Shown: one piece after another, positions 17,241 to 25,986 of the stretch
Position numbering within the stretch: position 1 is the stretch's first letter
Layout of the letters: each line of letters opens with the position of its first letter
From: Oribacterium sp. UBA4274
Lineage (GTDB): Bacteria > Bacillota > Clostridia > Lachnospirales > Lachnospiraceae
Length of the DNA: 53,594 bases
Reading direction: 5' to 3'
Assembly (NCBI GenBank): GCA_002396005.1
Contig: DGVW01000104.1
Coordinates: 1 to 53,594 of the forward strand
Notes under the pieces: generated by a model
Told to the model about the DNA's origin: nothing
The model's database searches: none
Seen by the model: the letters and a program-made list of their open reading frames with translations, nothing else
Position numbers and translations under genes: made by a program

Positions 17241-18895
17241 GAAAAAAAATTACAGCTATGGTTGCAGCTGCAGTATCTGCAACACTTTTACTTGCCGGCT
17301 GCTCTTCAAATGCGGCTCCTGAGGCAACCGGATCAGCCAATGCTTCAGAGTCATCTGACGAAGAGAAGGTACTTAATGTACAGAGAGGTCCATCTCCGGA
17401 GACTATAGATCCGGCACTTAATTCCGCATCTGATGGCTCTAACATGATCATCCACGCATTTGAAGGTCTTCTCAAGTTTGATCAGAACAACGATATCGTA
17501 GGTGGTCTCGCTGAAAGCTGGGAACAGTCTGAAGATGGTCTCACATGGACCTTCCATTTAAGACCTGATCTCAAGTGGTCAGACGGAAGCGCCCTTACAG
17601 CAAACGACTTTGTTTACTCCTGGAAGAGAGTTGCTGATCCAAATACAGCAGCACCGTATGGCTATGACCTTCTCAATATCGTTGCGGGTTATGAGGAAGC
17701 ATCACAGGGAAACATCGATGCACTTCAGGTAGAAGCTCCTGATGACAACACCTTTGTTGTTCATCTTTCAAGCCCTTGCGTTTACTTCGACAAGATTGCT
17801 GCATTTGCAGTTATGGTTCCTGTACAGCAGGCAACTATCGAAGCTGCAGGAGACAGCTGGGCTACAGATCCTGCTACCTATATCACAGATGGTCCATACT
17901 ATATGACTGAATTCACAGATGGTTCTCAGATAGTATTTGAGAAGAACCCATACTATTGGGATGCAGAACACATCACTTTCGATAAGATCGTATGGCATCT
18001 CATAGAGGATGCAAACACATCTTATACAGCATACAATCAGGGCGAACTTGACATCATAAAGGATGTTCCTACAGAGGAGATTCCTACTCTTGAAGGCAAT
18101 GAAGAGTTCCATGTTGAACCTCTCATGGGAACTTACTATGTTACTTTCAATACACAGAAGGCTCCTTTCGATGATGCCAAGGTACGTGAGGCACTTTCAC
18201 TTGCCATCGATCGTAAGTATGTTGCAGAGACCATCATGCAGGGAACTTATTCACCTGCTACCAATTTCGTAGGTGCTGGTGTTTCTGACGCTGCCGAGGG
18301 ATCTTCTTACGAGGATGTAACCAAGGAAAAGTACGGAGATCACTTTGATATCGAAAACTACGATGCAAACCTTGAAAAGGCCAAGGAGCTTCTTGCTGAA
18401 GCAGGCTATCCAAACGGCGAAGGTTTCCCTGCATTTGACTACCTCACCAATGATTCCGGTTATCACAAGGCAGTTGCTGAGTATCTCCAGTCAGCTTGGG
18501 GTGAGCTTGGTCTGACAATGAATGTAAACATCCAGGAATGGAAGACTGTTACAGCAGACCGTAGATCAGGTAATTTCGATGTTGCACGTAATGGTTGGGT
18601 ATATGACTGGGATGATCCTTCAAACATGATCAACCTTCTCGAGACAACAAACGGCAACAACGATGGTAAGTATTCATCAGCAGAATTCGATAAGCTTATT
18701 GATGATGCAAGAAATACAACTGACGTTAACGAGCACTATGATCTTCTCCATCAGGCAGAGCAGGTTCTCCTTAAGGACGCTGCTATGGCTCCTATCGCAT
18801 ACTACAACGAGTTCTGGCTCCAGAAGCCAAATCTCAAGGGTACATGGCATTCACCATATGGTTACTGGTACTTCATGTACGGCTCACTTGAGTAA
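17237..18895 (+). CDS. oppA: Oligopeptide-binding lipoprotein OppA
   Basis: A 552-residue extracytoplasmic solute-binding protein of family 5. Signal peptide with lipobox LAGC, lipidated Cys22. Mature part has NVQRGPSPETIDPALN, WSDGSALTANDFVYSWKR (the family 5 signature) and DYLTNDSGYHK. It captures peptides and hands them to OppBC. The ATG at 17237 is chosen because AAGGAGG ends 6 nt before it; an upstream in-frame ATG at 17189 would add 16 residues ahead of the signal peptide and lies in oppF. Codon use is biased like the ribosomal genes, suggesting high expression. oppA is last in the operon. Confidence 0.95.
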   Translation: MRKKITAMVAAAVSATLLLAGCSSNAAPEATGSANASESSDEEKVLNVQRGPSPETIDPALNSASDGSNMIIHAFEGLLKFDQNNDIVGGLAESWEQSEDGLTWTFHLRPDLKWSDGSALTANDFVYSWKRVADPNTAAPYGYDLLNIVAGYEEASQGNIDALQVEAPDDNTFVVHLSSPCVYFDKIAAFAVMVPVQQATIEAAGDSWATDPATYITDGPYYMTEFTDGSQIVFEKNPYYWDAEHITFDKIVWHLIEDANTSYTAYNQGELDIIKDVPTEEIPTLEGNEEFHVEPLMGTYYVTFNTQKAPFDDAKVREALSLAIDRKYVAETIMQGTYSPATNFVGAGVSDAAEGSSYEDVTKEKYGDHFDIENYDANLEKAKELLAEAGYPNGEGFPAFDYLTNDSGYHKAVAEYLQSAWGELGLTMNVNIQEWKTVTADRRSGNFDVARNGWVYDWDDPSNMINLLETTNGNNDGKYSSAEFDKLIDDARNTTDVNEHYDLLHQAEQVLLKDAAMAPIAYYNEFWLQKPNLKGTWHSPYGYWYFMYGSLE

Positions 18896-18960
18896 TTTAC
18901 AGCACGTGGCTCCCCGACCAGAATTCGGCTTTCATGGCGGCGGAAATAACATTCCATTCA

Positions 18961-19013
18961 AAAAGTACATCATGGATTGGACACTTGAGTGTCCATCCCT
19001 GATGTACTTTTTT
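18961..19013 (+). terminator. Rho-independent terminator of the opp operon
   Basis: Long stem: AAAAGTACATCA (18961-18972) pairs with TGATGTACTTTT (19000-19011), with an inner GGACAC/GTGTCC helix; T run to 19013. Confidence 0.9.
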
Positions 19014-19029
19014 CATTAATACAGTATTG

Positions 19030-19058
19030 TTGCCCCTAACATTTTATTGTGCTAAAAT
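19030..19058 (+). promoter_or_regulatory. Promoter for pyrH-frr-uppS
   Basis: TTGCCC (19030-19035), 17-nt spacer, TAAAAT (19053-19058) preceded by TGC, an extended -10. It is placed right after the opp terminator. Confidence 0.55.
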
Positions 19059-19100
19059 TAGCCTTAATTCAAACATACTTGAAAATGGAGATTATTTTTT

Positions 19101-19805
19101 ATGTCAGATAAACGCAGAGTTATGCTTAAGCTTTCCGGAGAAGCACTTGCCGGGGAAAAACATTTTGGATTTGATGATGATACCATCAGAGAAGTTGCAC
19201 AGGAAGTTAAGTCTGCAGTTGATGCAGGAGTTCAGATTGCCATCGTCATCGGTGGAGGCAACTTCTGGAGAGGTCGTCAGTCAGAGGCTGTGGATCGTTA
19301 TAAGGCTGATCAGGTAGGTATACTTGCTACTGTTATGAACTGTATCTACGTATCAGAGATCTTCCGTACACAGGGTATGAAGACTATGGTCATGTCATCC
19401 ATTCAGATTGGTGATATGGCTGAACTCTTCAACAAAGACAAGGCTTTACAGGCTATGGCAGAAGGAACTGTAGTTTTCTGCGCAGGTGGAACAGGCCATC
19501 CTTACTTCTCAACAGACACAGGAGTTGTTTTGCGTGCTGTTGAACTTGAGTGTGACGAGATATTACTTGCCAAGGCAATCGACGGTGTTTATGATTCAGA
19601 CCCTAAGCTGAATCCAGACGCCAAAAAGTATGACGAACTTTCTATACAGGAAGTCGTTGACAAGCGTCTCTGTGTTATAGACCTTGCCGCTTCTGTAATA
19701 TGTATGGAAAATCACATGCCTTTGGCTATTTTCTCACTGAACGAAGAGAATGGCATCTCCAATGCGTTAAAAGGCAGAATCAACGGTACACGTGTTACTG
19801 CGTGA
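19101..19805 (+). CDS. pyrH: UMP kinase
   Basis: A 234-residue hexameric-type bacterial UMP kinase (amino-acid kinase fold), making UDP from UMP. Motifs: MLKLSGEALAG at the N-terminus, IVIGGGNFWRGR (about 49-60), ADQVGILATVMNC, CAGGTGHPYFSTDT and DGVYDSDPK. Length matches the family. TGGAG precedes the ATG by about 10 nt. It is normally directly after tsf; here a 17.6-kb segment separates them and pyrH has its own promoter. frr follows after 186 nt. Confidence 0.96.
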   Translation: MSDKRRVMLKLSGEALAGEKHFGFDDDTIREVAQEVKSAVDAGVQIAIVIGGGNFWRGRQSEAVDRYKADQVGILATVMNCIYVSEIFRTQGMKTMVMSSIQIGDMAELFNKDKALQAMAEGTVVFCAGGTGHPYFSTDTGVVLRAVELECDEILLAKAIDGVYDSDPKLNPDAKKYDELSIQEVVDKRLCVIDLAASVICMENHMPLAIFSLNEENGISNALKGRINGTRVTA

Positions 19806-19991
19806 TATATTACTTGAGACGTTGCTATCTAAATTCAGTACATTTATTACATATTTTACATATGTATATACTTTGTTTAGTGTACACAAGGATTTACTAA
19901 CGGTGTAAGCAAAACCTAATAGTAATTAATACAAAAGAAACCCAAACCTTTCCGGAGATTATCCGGATTATAATAACGGAGGACTATTATT
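19806..19991. other. pyrH-frr intergenic region
   Basis: AT-rich, 186 nt. Contains the palindrome GTGTACAC (19880-19887), a TATACT at 19867-19872 without a good -35, and a short CCGG-CCGG hairpin near 19952-19967. No convincing gene, promoter or terminator. Confidence 0.4.
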
Positions 19992-20546
19992 ATGGATGAT
20001 CAATTTACTATTTATATCGAAAAGATGCACAAGACTCACGACAATCTGATGGCTGAGCTTGCAACTATCCGTGCAGGTCGTGCCAACCCTCATGTTCTTG
20101 ACCGTATCATGGTTGATTACTATGGTACACCAACCCCTATTCAGCAGGTTGGTAATGTTTCTGTTCCTGAAGCACGTCTTATCCAGATCCAGCCTTGGGA
20201 CAAGTCAATGTTAAAAGAGATTGAGAAAGCCATCAATATGTCAGAACTCGGTATCAATCCTACAAATGATGGTACTGTTGTACGTCTCGTTTTCCCTGAA
20301 CTCACTGAGGAGCGCCGTAAGGAGCTTACTAAGGACGTTAAGAAGAAGGGCGAGGAGGCTAAGATTGCCATCAGAAACATTCGCCGTGATGCCATGGATC
20401 TCGCCAAGAAGCTGGAGAAGTCATCAGAGATGACAGAGGATGATCTTACACGTGCAACAAAGGATATTCAGGAGCTCACAGATCATATGTGCGAGAAGAT
20501 CGACAAGTCTGTAGAGGCCAAGAACAAGGAACTTCTTACTGTATAA
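19992..20546 (+). CDS. frr: Ribosome recycling factor
   Basis: A 184-residue protein of normal length. With EF-G it splits post-termination ribosomes. Typical segments are TIRAGRANPHVLDRI, YYGTPTPIQQVGNVSVPEARLI (the upper domain) and the C-terminal helix TKDIQELTDHMCEKID. CGGAGGA about 8 nt before ATG. uppS begins one base after its stop. Confidence 0.97.
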   Translation: MDDQFTIYIEKMHKTHDNLMAELATIRAGRANPHVLDRIMVDYYGTPTPIQQVGNVSVPEARLIQIQPWDKSMLKEIEKAINMSELGINPTNDGTVVRLVFPELTEERRKELTKDVKKKGEEAKIAIRNIRRDAMDLAKKLEKSSEMTEDDLTRATKDIQELTDHMCEKIDKSVEAKNKELLTV

Positions 20547-20547
20547 T

Positions 20548-21300
20548 ATGGAAAACAAAAACGATATCATTAATAACGAGGGGCGCAATATCCCTGCACA
20601 TATCGCAATCATACTTGATGGCAACGGACGATGGGCAGAGAGAAAAGGACTTCCCAGAGCCATGGGACACAAGCAGGGTTGTGAGACTCTCGAAACCATA
20701 GTTGCAGACTGTGCAAGGCTTGGCGTCAAGTACCTGACCGTCTATGGATTTTCTACTGAAAACTGGAAGAGATCCGAGGAAGAAGTCGGTGCACTTATGA
20801 AGCTTTTCCGTTTATATATGGTAAAGCTCATAAAGGTTGCCAACGAACATAACGTACGTGCCCGTATGATCGGAGAACGCAGTCGTTTTGCTCCGGATAT
20901 CCGTGAAGGTATTGAGAAGCTGGAGAATGAGACCAGTCAGAATACCGGAATGACTTTTGTTTTTGCAGTAAATTACGGTTCCAGAGATGAAATAGTCAGG
21001 GCTGTCAAAAAATATACGATAGAAGCTTTACAGTCCGGTAAGAGCATTGATGATATAAATGCCCTTACAGAACAGGATTTTACAGCTTACCTTGATACAG
21101 CCGGTATGCCGGATCCGGATCTCGTTATCCGTACCTCAGGTGAGTTCCGTGTATCGAACTATCTATTATGGCAGAGTGCCTATGCAGAATACTACATAAC
21201 ACCTGTATTGTGGCCTGATTTCAACAAAGATGAACTGCTTAAGGCTATCGATAACTTCAACAGTCGAGAGCGACGATTTGGTGGCAGATTAAAGAAATAA
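20548..21300 (+). CDS. uppS: Isoprenyl transferase (undecaprenyl diphosphate synthase)
   Basis: A 250-residue cis-prenyltransferase that extends farnesyl diphosphate to the undecaprenyl carrier for wall synthesis. Signature AIILDGNGRWAERKGLPRAMGH (the catalytic Asp, diphosphate-binding GNGRW) and the C-terminal DLVIRTSGEFRVSNYLLWQSAYAE are both intact. The start is 1 nt after the frr stop with only a distant AAGGAA, so translation is likely coupled. A 13-bp hairpin follows the stop. Confidence 0.96.
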   Translation: MENKNDIINNEGRNIPAHIAIILDGNGRWAERKGLPRAMGHKQGCETLETIVADCARLGVKYLTVYGFSTENWKRSEEEVGALMKLFRLYMVKLIKVANEHNVRARMIGERSRFAPDIREGIEKLENETSQNTGMTFVFAVNYGSRDEIVRAVKKYTIEALQSGKSIDDINALTEQDFTAYLDTAGMPDPDLVIRTSGEFRVSNYLLWQSAYAEYYITPVLWPDFNKDELLKAIDNFNSRERRFGGRLKK

Positions 21301-21307
21301 TTTTTTT

Positions 21308-21340
21308 ACAGGCTTCTTTTTACATAGAAAAGGAGCCTGT
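21308..21340 (+). other. 13-bp hairpin between uppS and cdsA
   Basis: ACAGGCTTCTTTT (21308-21320) pairs with AAAAGGAGCCTGT (21328-21340), one G-U pair, 7-nt loop. T residues precede rather than follow it, so it is a poor terminator. It could be a processing or stabilising element. Confidence 0.6.
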
Positions 21341-21372
21341 ATTTACTATGTATATAACTAGGATAAGCAATA

Positions 21373-22227
21373 ATGGCAGAATTAGATAATATCAAAAAAG
21401 ATCATAATGAAAAAAAAATGAGTTCATTTGTCACCCGCCTTATCAGCGGCATCATACTGGTGATTCTTGCAGTATTATTTGTTCCGATGGGTGGCCTGCC
21501 TCTTTTTCTACTTACATTTTTCATATCCATGGTAGGACTTTTTGAACTATACAGAGTTTTCGGTATAGAAAAACGATCCCTTGGTTTTGTCGGATATCTG
21601 ACAAACATTGCGTATTATATATTGGTCTGGTTCAATATAAACGAATACTTTACACTTATGGTCGTTTTAAGTCTTATGGCTCTGATGGCCTTTTATGTAA
21701 TAACTTATCCAACTTACAAAATATCCGCTGTAGCCAAAGCCTTTATGTGTGTCTGCTATGCAGGTATCATGATGAGTTATCTCTATCAGACCAGAGTGAT
21801 GCTTGACGGCTCATACCTTGTCTGGCTCATTTTCCTGGCAAGCTGGGGCTCTGATACATGTGCCTATTGTACGGGTATGCTGATAGGGAAACACAAGATG
21901 ACACCCATCCTAAGCCCTAAAAAAACAATCGAAGGTGCTGTCGGAGGTGTTTTGGGTGCCGCAATACTCGGATTTATATATGCTTTTATTTTCAGAAATA
22001 AATTTGCCTTCATTGCCAATCCCGGCATAACCTGTGCAGTTGCATGCAGCATAGGAGCTCTTATTTCCATGGTCGGCGACCTTACTGCTTCAGGCATAAA
22101 GCGTGACTATGAAGTAAAAGATTACGGAACTTTGATTCCCGGTCACGGCGGTATCATGGACAGATTTGATTCTATAATCTTTACGGCTCCTGCAGTTTAT
22201 TTCGCTCTGACATTTCTGTCAGTATAA
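21373..22227 (+). CDS. cdsA: Phosphatidate cytidylyltransferase
   Basis: A 284-residue membrane enzyme making CDP-diacylglycerol from phosphatidate and CTP. About seven to eight hydrophobic segments. The CdsA signature is clear at the C-terminal end: SMVGDLTASGIKRDYEVKD followed by PGHGGIMDRFDS. LSPKKTIEGAVGG is the other conserved loop. The first 20 residues are charged and cytoplasmic. AGGA at 21359-21362 is the only ribosome binding site candidate, about 10 nt from the ATG. Located as in other Firmicutes between uppS and dxr. Confidence 0.95.
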   Translation: MAELDNIKKDHNEKKMSSFVTRLISGIILVILAVLFVPMGGLPLFLLTFFISMVGLFELYRVFGIEKRSLGFVGYLTNIAYYILVWFNINEYFTLMVVLSLMALMAFYVITYPTYKISAVAKAFMCVCYAGIMMSYLYQTRVMLDGSYLVWLIFLASWGSDTCAYCTGMLIGKHKMTPILSPKKTIEGAVGGVLGAAILGFIYAFIFRNKFAFIANPGITCAVACSIGALISMVGDLTASGIKRDYEVKDYGTLIPGHGGIMDRFDSIIFTAPAVYFALTFLSV

Positions 22228-22317
22228 GCATGTAATAAGTTTAAGCAAGGCTAGTTATGATGCAAACTTTCATTGCTATCGTGCCTCTGACCGGAGGCGA
22301 CGGAATGGAGATTTTTT

Positions 22318-23475
22318 ATGAGACGATTAGTAATTCTTGGATCTACAGGATCCATCGGAACACAAACTATAGATGTAATTAAAGGAGATCCGGAAATCAC
22401 TGTAACCGGTCTCGCTGTTTACGGTTCCATTGATAAGCTCAAAGAGCAGGTAGAGGAACTTCACCCGGAAACCGTATGTATTTATGACGAGAAAAAGGCC
22501 GAGACATTCAAAGGATACGGCTTACCTGTAAAGGTCCTGTCAGGCATGGACGGTCTTATTGAGATAGCAACTATGGACAGCTGTGATGAAGTAGTGGTGT
22601 CTGTAGTTGGTATGATAGGTATACAGCCTACTATCGCAGCTCTCAAGGCCCATAAGCAGGTAGCTCTTGCCAACAAGGAAACTCTGGTATGTGCAGGGCA
22701 CATCATCATGCCTCTTGCAGAGAAATGCGGTATAGAGATAAAGCCTATCGACTCAGAACACAGTGCTATCTGGCAATCTCTTACAGGAGAACCTCATAAT
22801 CGTATCGAGCAGATCTTGCTTACAGCCTCAGGCGGTCCGTTCAGAGGCAGAAAACGCGATGAACTTAAGGGTAAAACCAAAGAGGATGCACTGAAGCATC
22901 CTAACTGGGCAATGGGCAGAAAAATAACCATAGATTCCTCTACAATGGTAAATAAGGGGCTTGAAGTTCTTGAAGCTCATTGGCTTTTTGATGTACCCGT
23001 AGACATGATAAAGGTAGTTGTACAGCCTCAATCTATAGTTCATTCTGCAGTACAGTATGTTGACGGTTCTGTAAAAGCTCAGTTGGGTCTTCCCGATATG
23101 CGTATCCCTATTGAGTATGCCCTTTACGCACCTGACAGAAGAGCACTTCCGGAGGATAAGCGTCTGGATCTTGCTGCACTCGGTAAAATCACTTTTGAAG
23201 ACCCTGATATGGACACCTTCAAGGGACTTGCCCTCGGGTACAGAGCCGGAAGAACCGGTGGTTCCATGCCAACTGTATACAATGCTGCAAATGAAGAAGC
23301 TGTTGCCATGTTCCTTGAGGATCGTATAGATTTTCTGGAGATTGCCGATGTTATCGAAGAGGCCATGGACGCTCATGAAGGTCAAGTTATAGAAGCGCCT
23401 ACTCTTCGGGAAATTCTCTCTATTGAGAAATGGGCTCGTGATTACGTTAAAACGAATTCAAAGATTGTTCGTTAA
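22318..23475 (+). CDS. dxr: 1-deoxy-D-xylulose-5-phosphate reductoisomerase
   Basis: A 385-residue NADPH enzyme, the committed step of the MEP isoprenoid pathway. N-terminal LVILGSTGSIGTQTIDV is the nucleotide-binding segment; ALANKETLVCAG, PIDSEHSAIWQ (metal-binding Asp/Glu), LTASGGPFR and KITIDSSTMVNKGLEVLEAHWLF are hallmark stretches. GGAG at 22307-22310, 7 nt before ATG. A small GCCTC/GAGGC hairpin lies just upstream (22283-22298). It supplies precursors for UppS and shares the pathway with ispG downstream. Confidence 0.97.
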   Translation: MRRLVILGSTGSIGTQTIDVIKGDPEITVTGLAVYGSIDKLKEQVEELHPETVCIYDEKKAETFKGYGLPVKVLSGMDGLIEIATMDSCDEVVVSVVGMIGIQPTIAALKAHKQVALANKETLVCAGHIIMPLAEKCGIEIKPIDSEHSAIWQSLTGEPHNRIEQILLTASGGPFRGRKRDELKGKTKEDALKHPNWAMGRKITIDSSTMVNKGLEVLEAHWLFDVPVDMIKVVVQPQSIVHSAVQYVDGSVKAQLGLPDMRIPIEYALYAPDRRALPEDKRLDLAALGKITFEDPDMDTFKGLALGYRAGRTGGSMPTVYNAANEEAVAMFLEDRIDFLEIADVIEEAMDAHEGQVIEAPTLREILSIEKWARDYVKTNSKIVR

Positions 23476-23489
23476 ACAGGAGATATGAT

Positions 23490-24752
23490 TTGAGTATTAT
23501 CGTAGCGATATTAGGATTAGGTTTTTTAATATTCTTTCATGAACTTGGACACTTCGTGGCAGCAAAGCTCTGCCACGTCGGTGTCCTTGAGTTTTCCATC
23601 GGCATGGGGCCTCGTATCCTGAGCCGTGTTATCGGAAGGACAAGATATTCCATCAAGCTTCTGCCTTTGGGCGGAAGCTGTGCCATGCTTGGTGAAGATT
23701 CCGCAGGCTCCGGTGATTTTTCCACTGCCACAGGAACAGAAGTGGTTTCTTCTGAAGATGAGGGCATAACCTCTGATTTAGATCCTGATACAGTCAAAAT
23801 TTCCGCATCAGACACCTATGCCCATACTTTAGACCCATGGATTGATTATGATGGTGTCAGATTCCGTAAATCTGAGATTCCGGAGTATAATTTCCAGAAT
23901 AAAAAAGCCTGGCAAAGGTTTTTTATATGTATTGCAGGTGTTTTAAACAATTTTTTGATAGCTGCTGTCTTCGCCGGCATTGTTGTTTTCTTCTGCGGCT
24001 TTGACAATCTGTATGTAATGGGAACTGCCGAGAACAGCCCGGCTGCTGCAGCCGGTTTTGAGGAGGGCGACAATCTCATGTATATAGGCTATCATGGCAA
24101 ACACCTCGCCATGACTCCGGGATATCGCGACATCTTTGTATGGCTTTATGTTAATTCTGATGATTTCACTGAGCACACAGCTCTTGATGCAGTTGTCATC
24201 CGTGATGGACAGAAACATACCATCACCTTCAATACATACTATGATGAAACGGCAATGAAATACAGACTGGGTTTGAGTTTCTACGGCGGAAGGATGGCAG
24301 CCACAAATCTGAAAGAATTTTTAACCGATACTTTTTACGAAGTGCGATATAATATGTCCATCGTTATACAGAGTTTTGTCCTTATTTCCAAGGGCAAAGT
24401 CCACAGAAATGAAGTAATGGGGCCTGTTGGCGCAGTGACAGTGATGAGTTCCACTGTAGAACAGTCTTCAAAGTACGGTTTCCTCAATGCATTCATTGTA
24501 CTTTTGGAACTTCTTATCATGCTTTCCTCAAATCTCGGAATCATGAATCTGCTGCCTGTACCGGCACTTGATGGCGGACGTCTTATATTTATACTTTTTG
24601 AGATGATATCAAAACGGCGGTTGGATCCTAAGATTGAAGAACGCATAAACCAGGTCGGTATGACTGCGCTCCTGGCACTTATGGCTCTGATCCTGTCTAA
24701 CGATATCTGGAATGTTATTTCTGGCGCATATGCGTCAATGCTTGGAGGTTAA
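23490..24752 (+). CDS. rseP: Site-2 metalloprotease RseP family, with an acidic insert
   Basis: A 420-residue intramembrane zinc protease. HELGH at residues 17-21 is the active site; the second motif is NLLPVPALDGGR (about 352-363). A PDZ-like region lies around 180-255. TTG is the start: AGGAG at 23478-23482 precedes it by 7 nt, and the nearby ATG at 23485 stops after two codons. Residues about 71-133 form an insert rich in Ser, Asp, Glu and Thr between LGED and the conserved KKAWQRF; most homologues have only a short loop here. It probably cleaves membrane-bound regulators or leftover signal peptides. Confidence 0.93.
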   Translation: MSIIVAILGLGFLIFFHELGHFVAAKLCHVGVLEFSIGMGPRILSRVIGRTRYSIKLLPLGGSCAMLGEDSAGSGDFSTATGTEVVSSEDEGITSDLDPDTVKISASDTYAHTLDPWIDYDGVRFRKSEIPEYNFQNKKAWQRFFICIAGVLNNFLIAAVFAGIVVFFCGFDNLYVMGTAENSPAAAAGFEEGDNLMYIGYHGKHLAMTPGYRDIFVWLYVNSDDFTEHTALDAVVIRDGQKHTITFNTYYDETAMKYRLGLSFYGGRMAATNLKEFLTDTFYEVRYNMSIVIQSFVLISKGKVHRNEVMGPVGAVTVMSSTVEQSSKYGFLNAFIVLLELLIMLSSNLGIMNLLPVPALDGGRLIFILFEMISKRRLDPKIEERINQVGMTALLALMALILSNDIWNVISGAYASMLGG

Positions 24753-24760
24753 AGTTTAAA

Positions 24761-25822
24761 GTGTTACCTAGAGAAAATACAAAAGTTGTTTCAATCGGAA
24801 ATGTTAAAATTGGTGGTAATAATCCAGTTGCCATCCAGTCTATGTGCAATACCAAAACTGAGGATGTAGCGGCCACAGTTGAACAGATTTTGCGTCTTGA
24901 GCGTGCAGGATGTGAGATCATAAGATGTACTGTGCCTACAAAAGAAGCTGCTCTGGCTCTAAAAGAGATAAAGCAGCAGGTTCACATACCTATTGTTGCA
25001 GATATTCATTTTGACTACCGCATGGCTATCGCCGCTATCGAAAACGGCGCCGATAAGATACGTATCAATCCGGGAAACATCGGCTCTACCGAGAAGATAC
25101 AGGCCGTTGTAGACTGTGCAAAATCACATAATGTTCCTATACGTGTTGGTGTCAATTCAGGTTCTCTGGAAAAGGAACTCATTGAGAAATACGGCGGCCA
25201 CGTTACTGCAGAAGGCATCGTGGAGTCAGCTCTTGATAAGGTTCATCTCATCGAGAATATGGGGTATGACAATATCGTTATCTCCATCAAGTCATCGGAT
25301 GTACTCATGTGTGCAAGAGCTCACGAGCTTATTGCGGATAAGACTACACATCCGCTTCATGTTGGTATCACAGAGTCAGGTACAGTGTGGTCCGGAAACA
25401 TTAAGTCTGCGATAGGACTTGGTATGATACTCGGACAGGGAATCGGAAATACCATCCGAGTTTCTCTCAGTGCCGATCCTGTGGAAGAGATAAAATCCGC
25501 AAAGCTTATTCTCCGTACATTGGGACTCAGAACCGGAGGAATCGAGGTTGTATCCTGTCCTACATGCGGAAGAACCAACATTGACCTTATAGGACTTGCC
25601 AATCAGGTTCAGACTCTGGTAGAAGAGTATGATGACAAGAAGAACCTGAAGGTTGCAGTCATGGGTTGTGTAGTCAACGGACCGGGAGAGGCCAAAGAAG
25701 CTGATATCGGCATTGCCGGCGGAAAGGGTGAGGGACTCCTCATCAAAAAGGGAGAGATCATCCGCAAGGTTCCGGAGGCAGAGCTTCTTGACACACTCAG
25801 ATCTGAAATAGAAAAAATGTAA
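24761..25822 (+). CDS. ispG: 4-hydroxy-3-methylbut-2-enyl-diphosphate synthase
   Basis: A 353-residue iron-sulfur enzyme of the MEP pathway. N-terminal TIM barrel with VAIQSMCNTKT and VADIHFDYRMA; C-terminal cluster ligands in SCPTCGRTNIDL and MGCVVNGPGEA. GTG is taken as start because no ATG fits and the N-terminus then matches family length; GGAGG at 24744-24748 is 12 nt away, rather far, and lies in the rseP end. Closes the pyrH-ispG run. Confidence 0.95.
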   Translation: MLPRENTKVVSIGNVKIGGNNPVAIQSMCNTKTEDVAATVEQILRLERAGCEIIRCTVPTKEAALALKEIKQQVHIPIVADIHFDYRMAIAAIENGADKIRINPGNIGSTEKIQAVVDCAKSHNVPIRVGVNSGSLEKELIEKYGGHVTAEGIVESALDKVHLIENMGYDNIVISIKSSDVLMCARAHELIADKTTHPLHVGITESGTVWSGNIKSAIGLGMILGQGIGNTIRVSLSADPVEEIKSAKLILRTLGLRTGGIEVVSCPTCGRTNIDLIGLANQVQTLVEEYDDKKNLKVAVMGCVVNGPGEAKEADIGIAGGKGEGLLIKKGEIIRKVPEAELLDTLRSEIEKM

Positions 25823-25882
25823 TAAGTGGTTATCATCAGTATGAATCACTTATGAATTCACAACATATGACCACAGAATCTT

Positions 25883-25914
25883 CCCCGCGTAAAGGCACCA
25901 TCTTTTCCGCGGGG
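25883..25914 (+). terminator. Possible terminator between ispG and polC
   Basis: CCCCGCG (25883-25889) pairs with CGCGGGG (25908-25914), followed by TTTATT. Strong GC stem, short T tract. Confidence 0.5.
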
Positions 25915-25932
25915 TTTATTGGAATAAAAGGG

Positions 25933-25972
25933 GTTATACTGCAGAGACCGCGTAAGGCGAGGGCGGTATAAC
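25933..25972 (+). other. Structured leader just before polC
   Basis: GTTATAC (25933-25939) pairs with GTATAAC (25966-25972); ACCGC/GCGGT can form an alternative inner stem. It ends 14 nt before the polC ATG, and the bases between contain no recognisable ribosome binding site. Confidence 0.45.
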
Positions 25973-25986
25973 ATTAAGACATTAGA

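Noticed and set aside
21348..21389. 13-codon leader peptide overlapping the cdsA start
   Set aside because: Its only ribosome binding site would be inside a stable hairpin arm, and nothing suggests a regulatory codon run.
22828..23385. 185-codon minus-strand frame opposite dxr
   Set aside because: Antisense to conserved Dxr motifs; no protein-like features.
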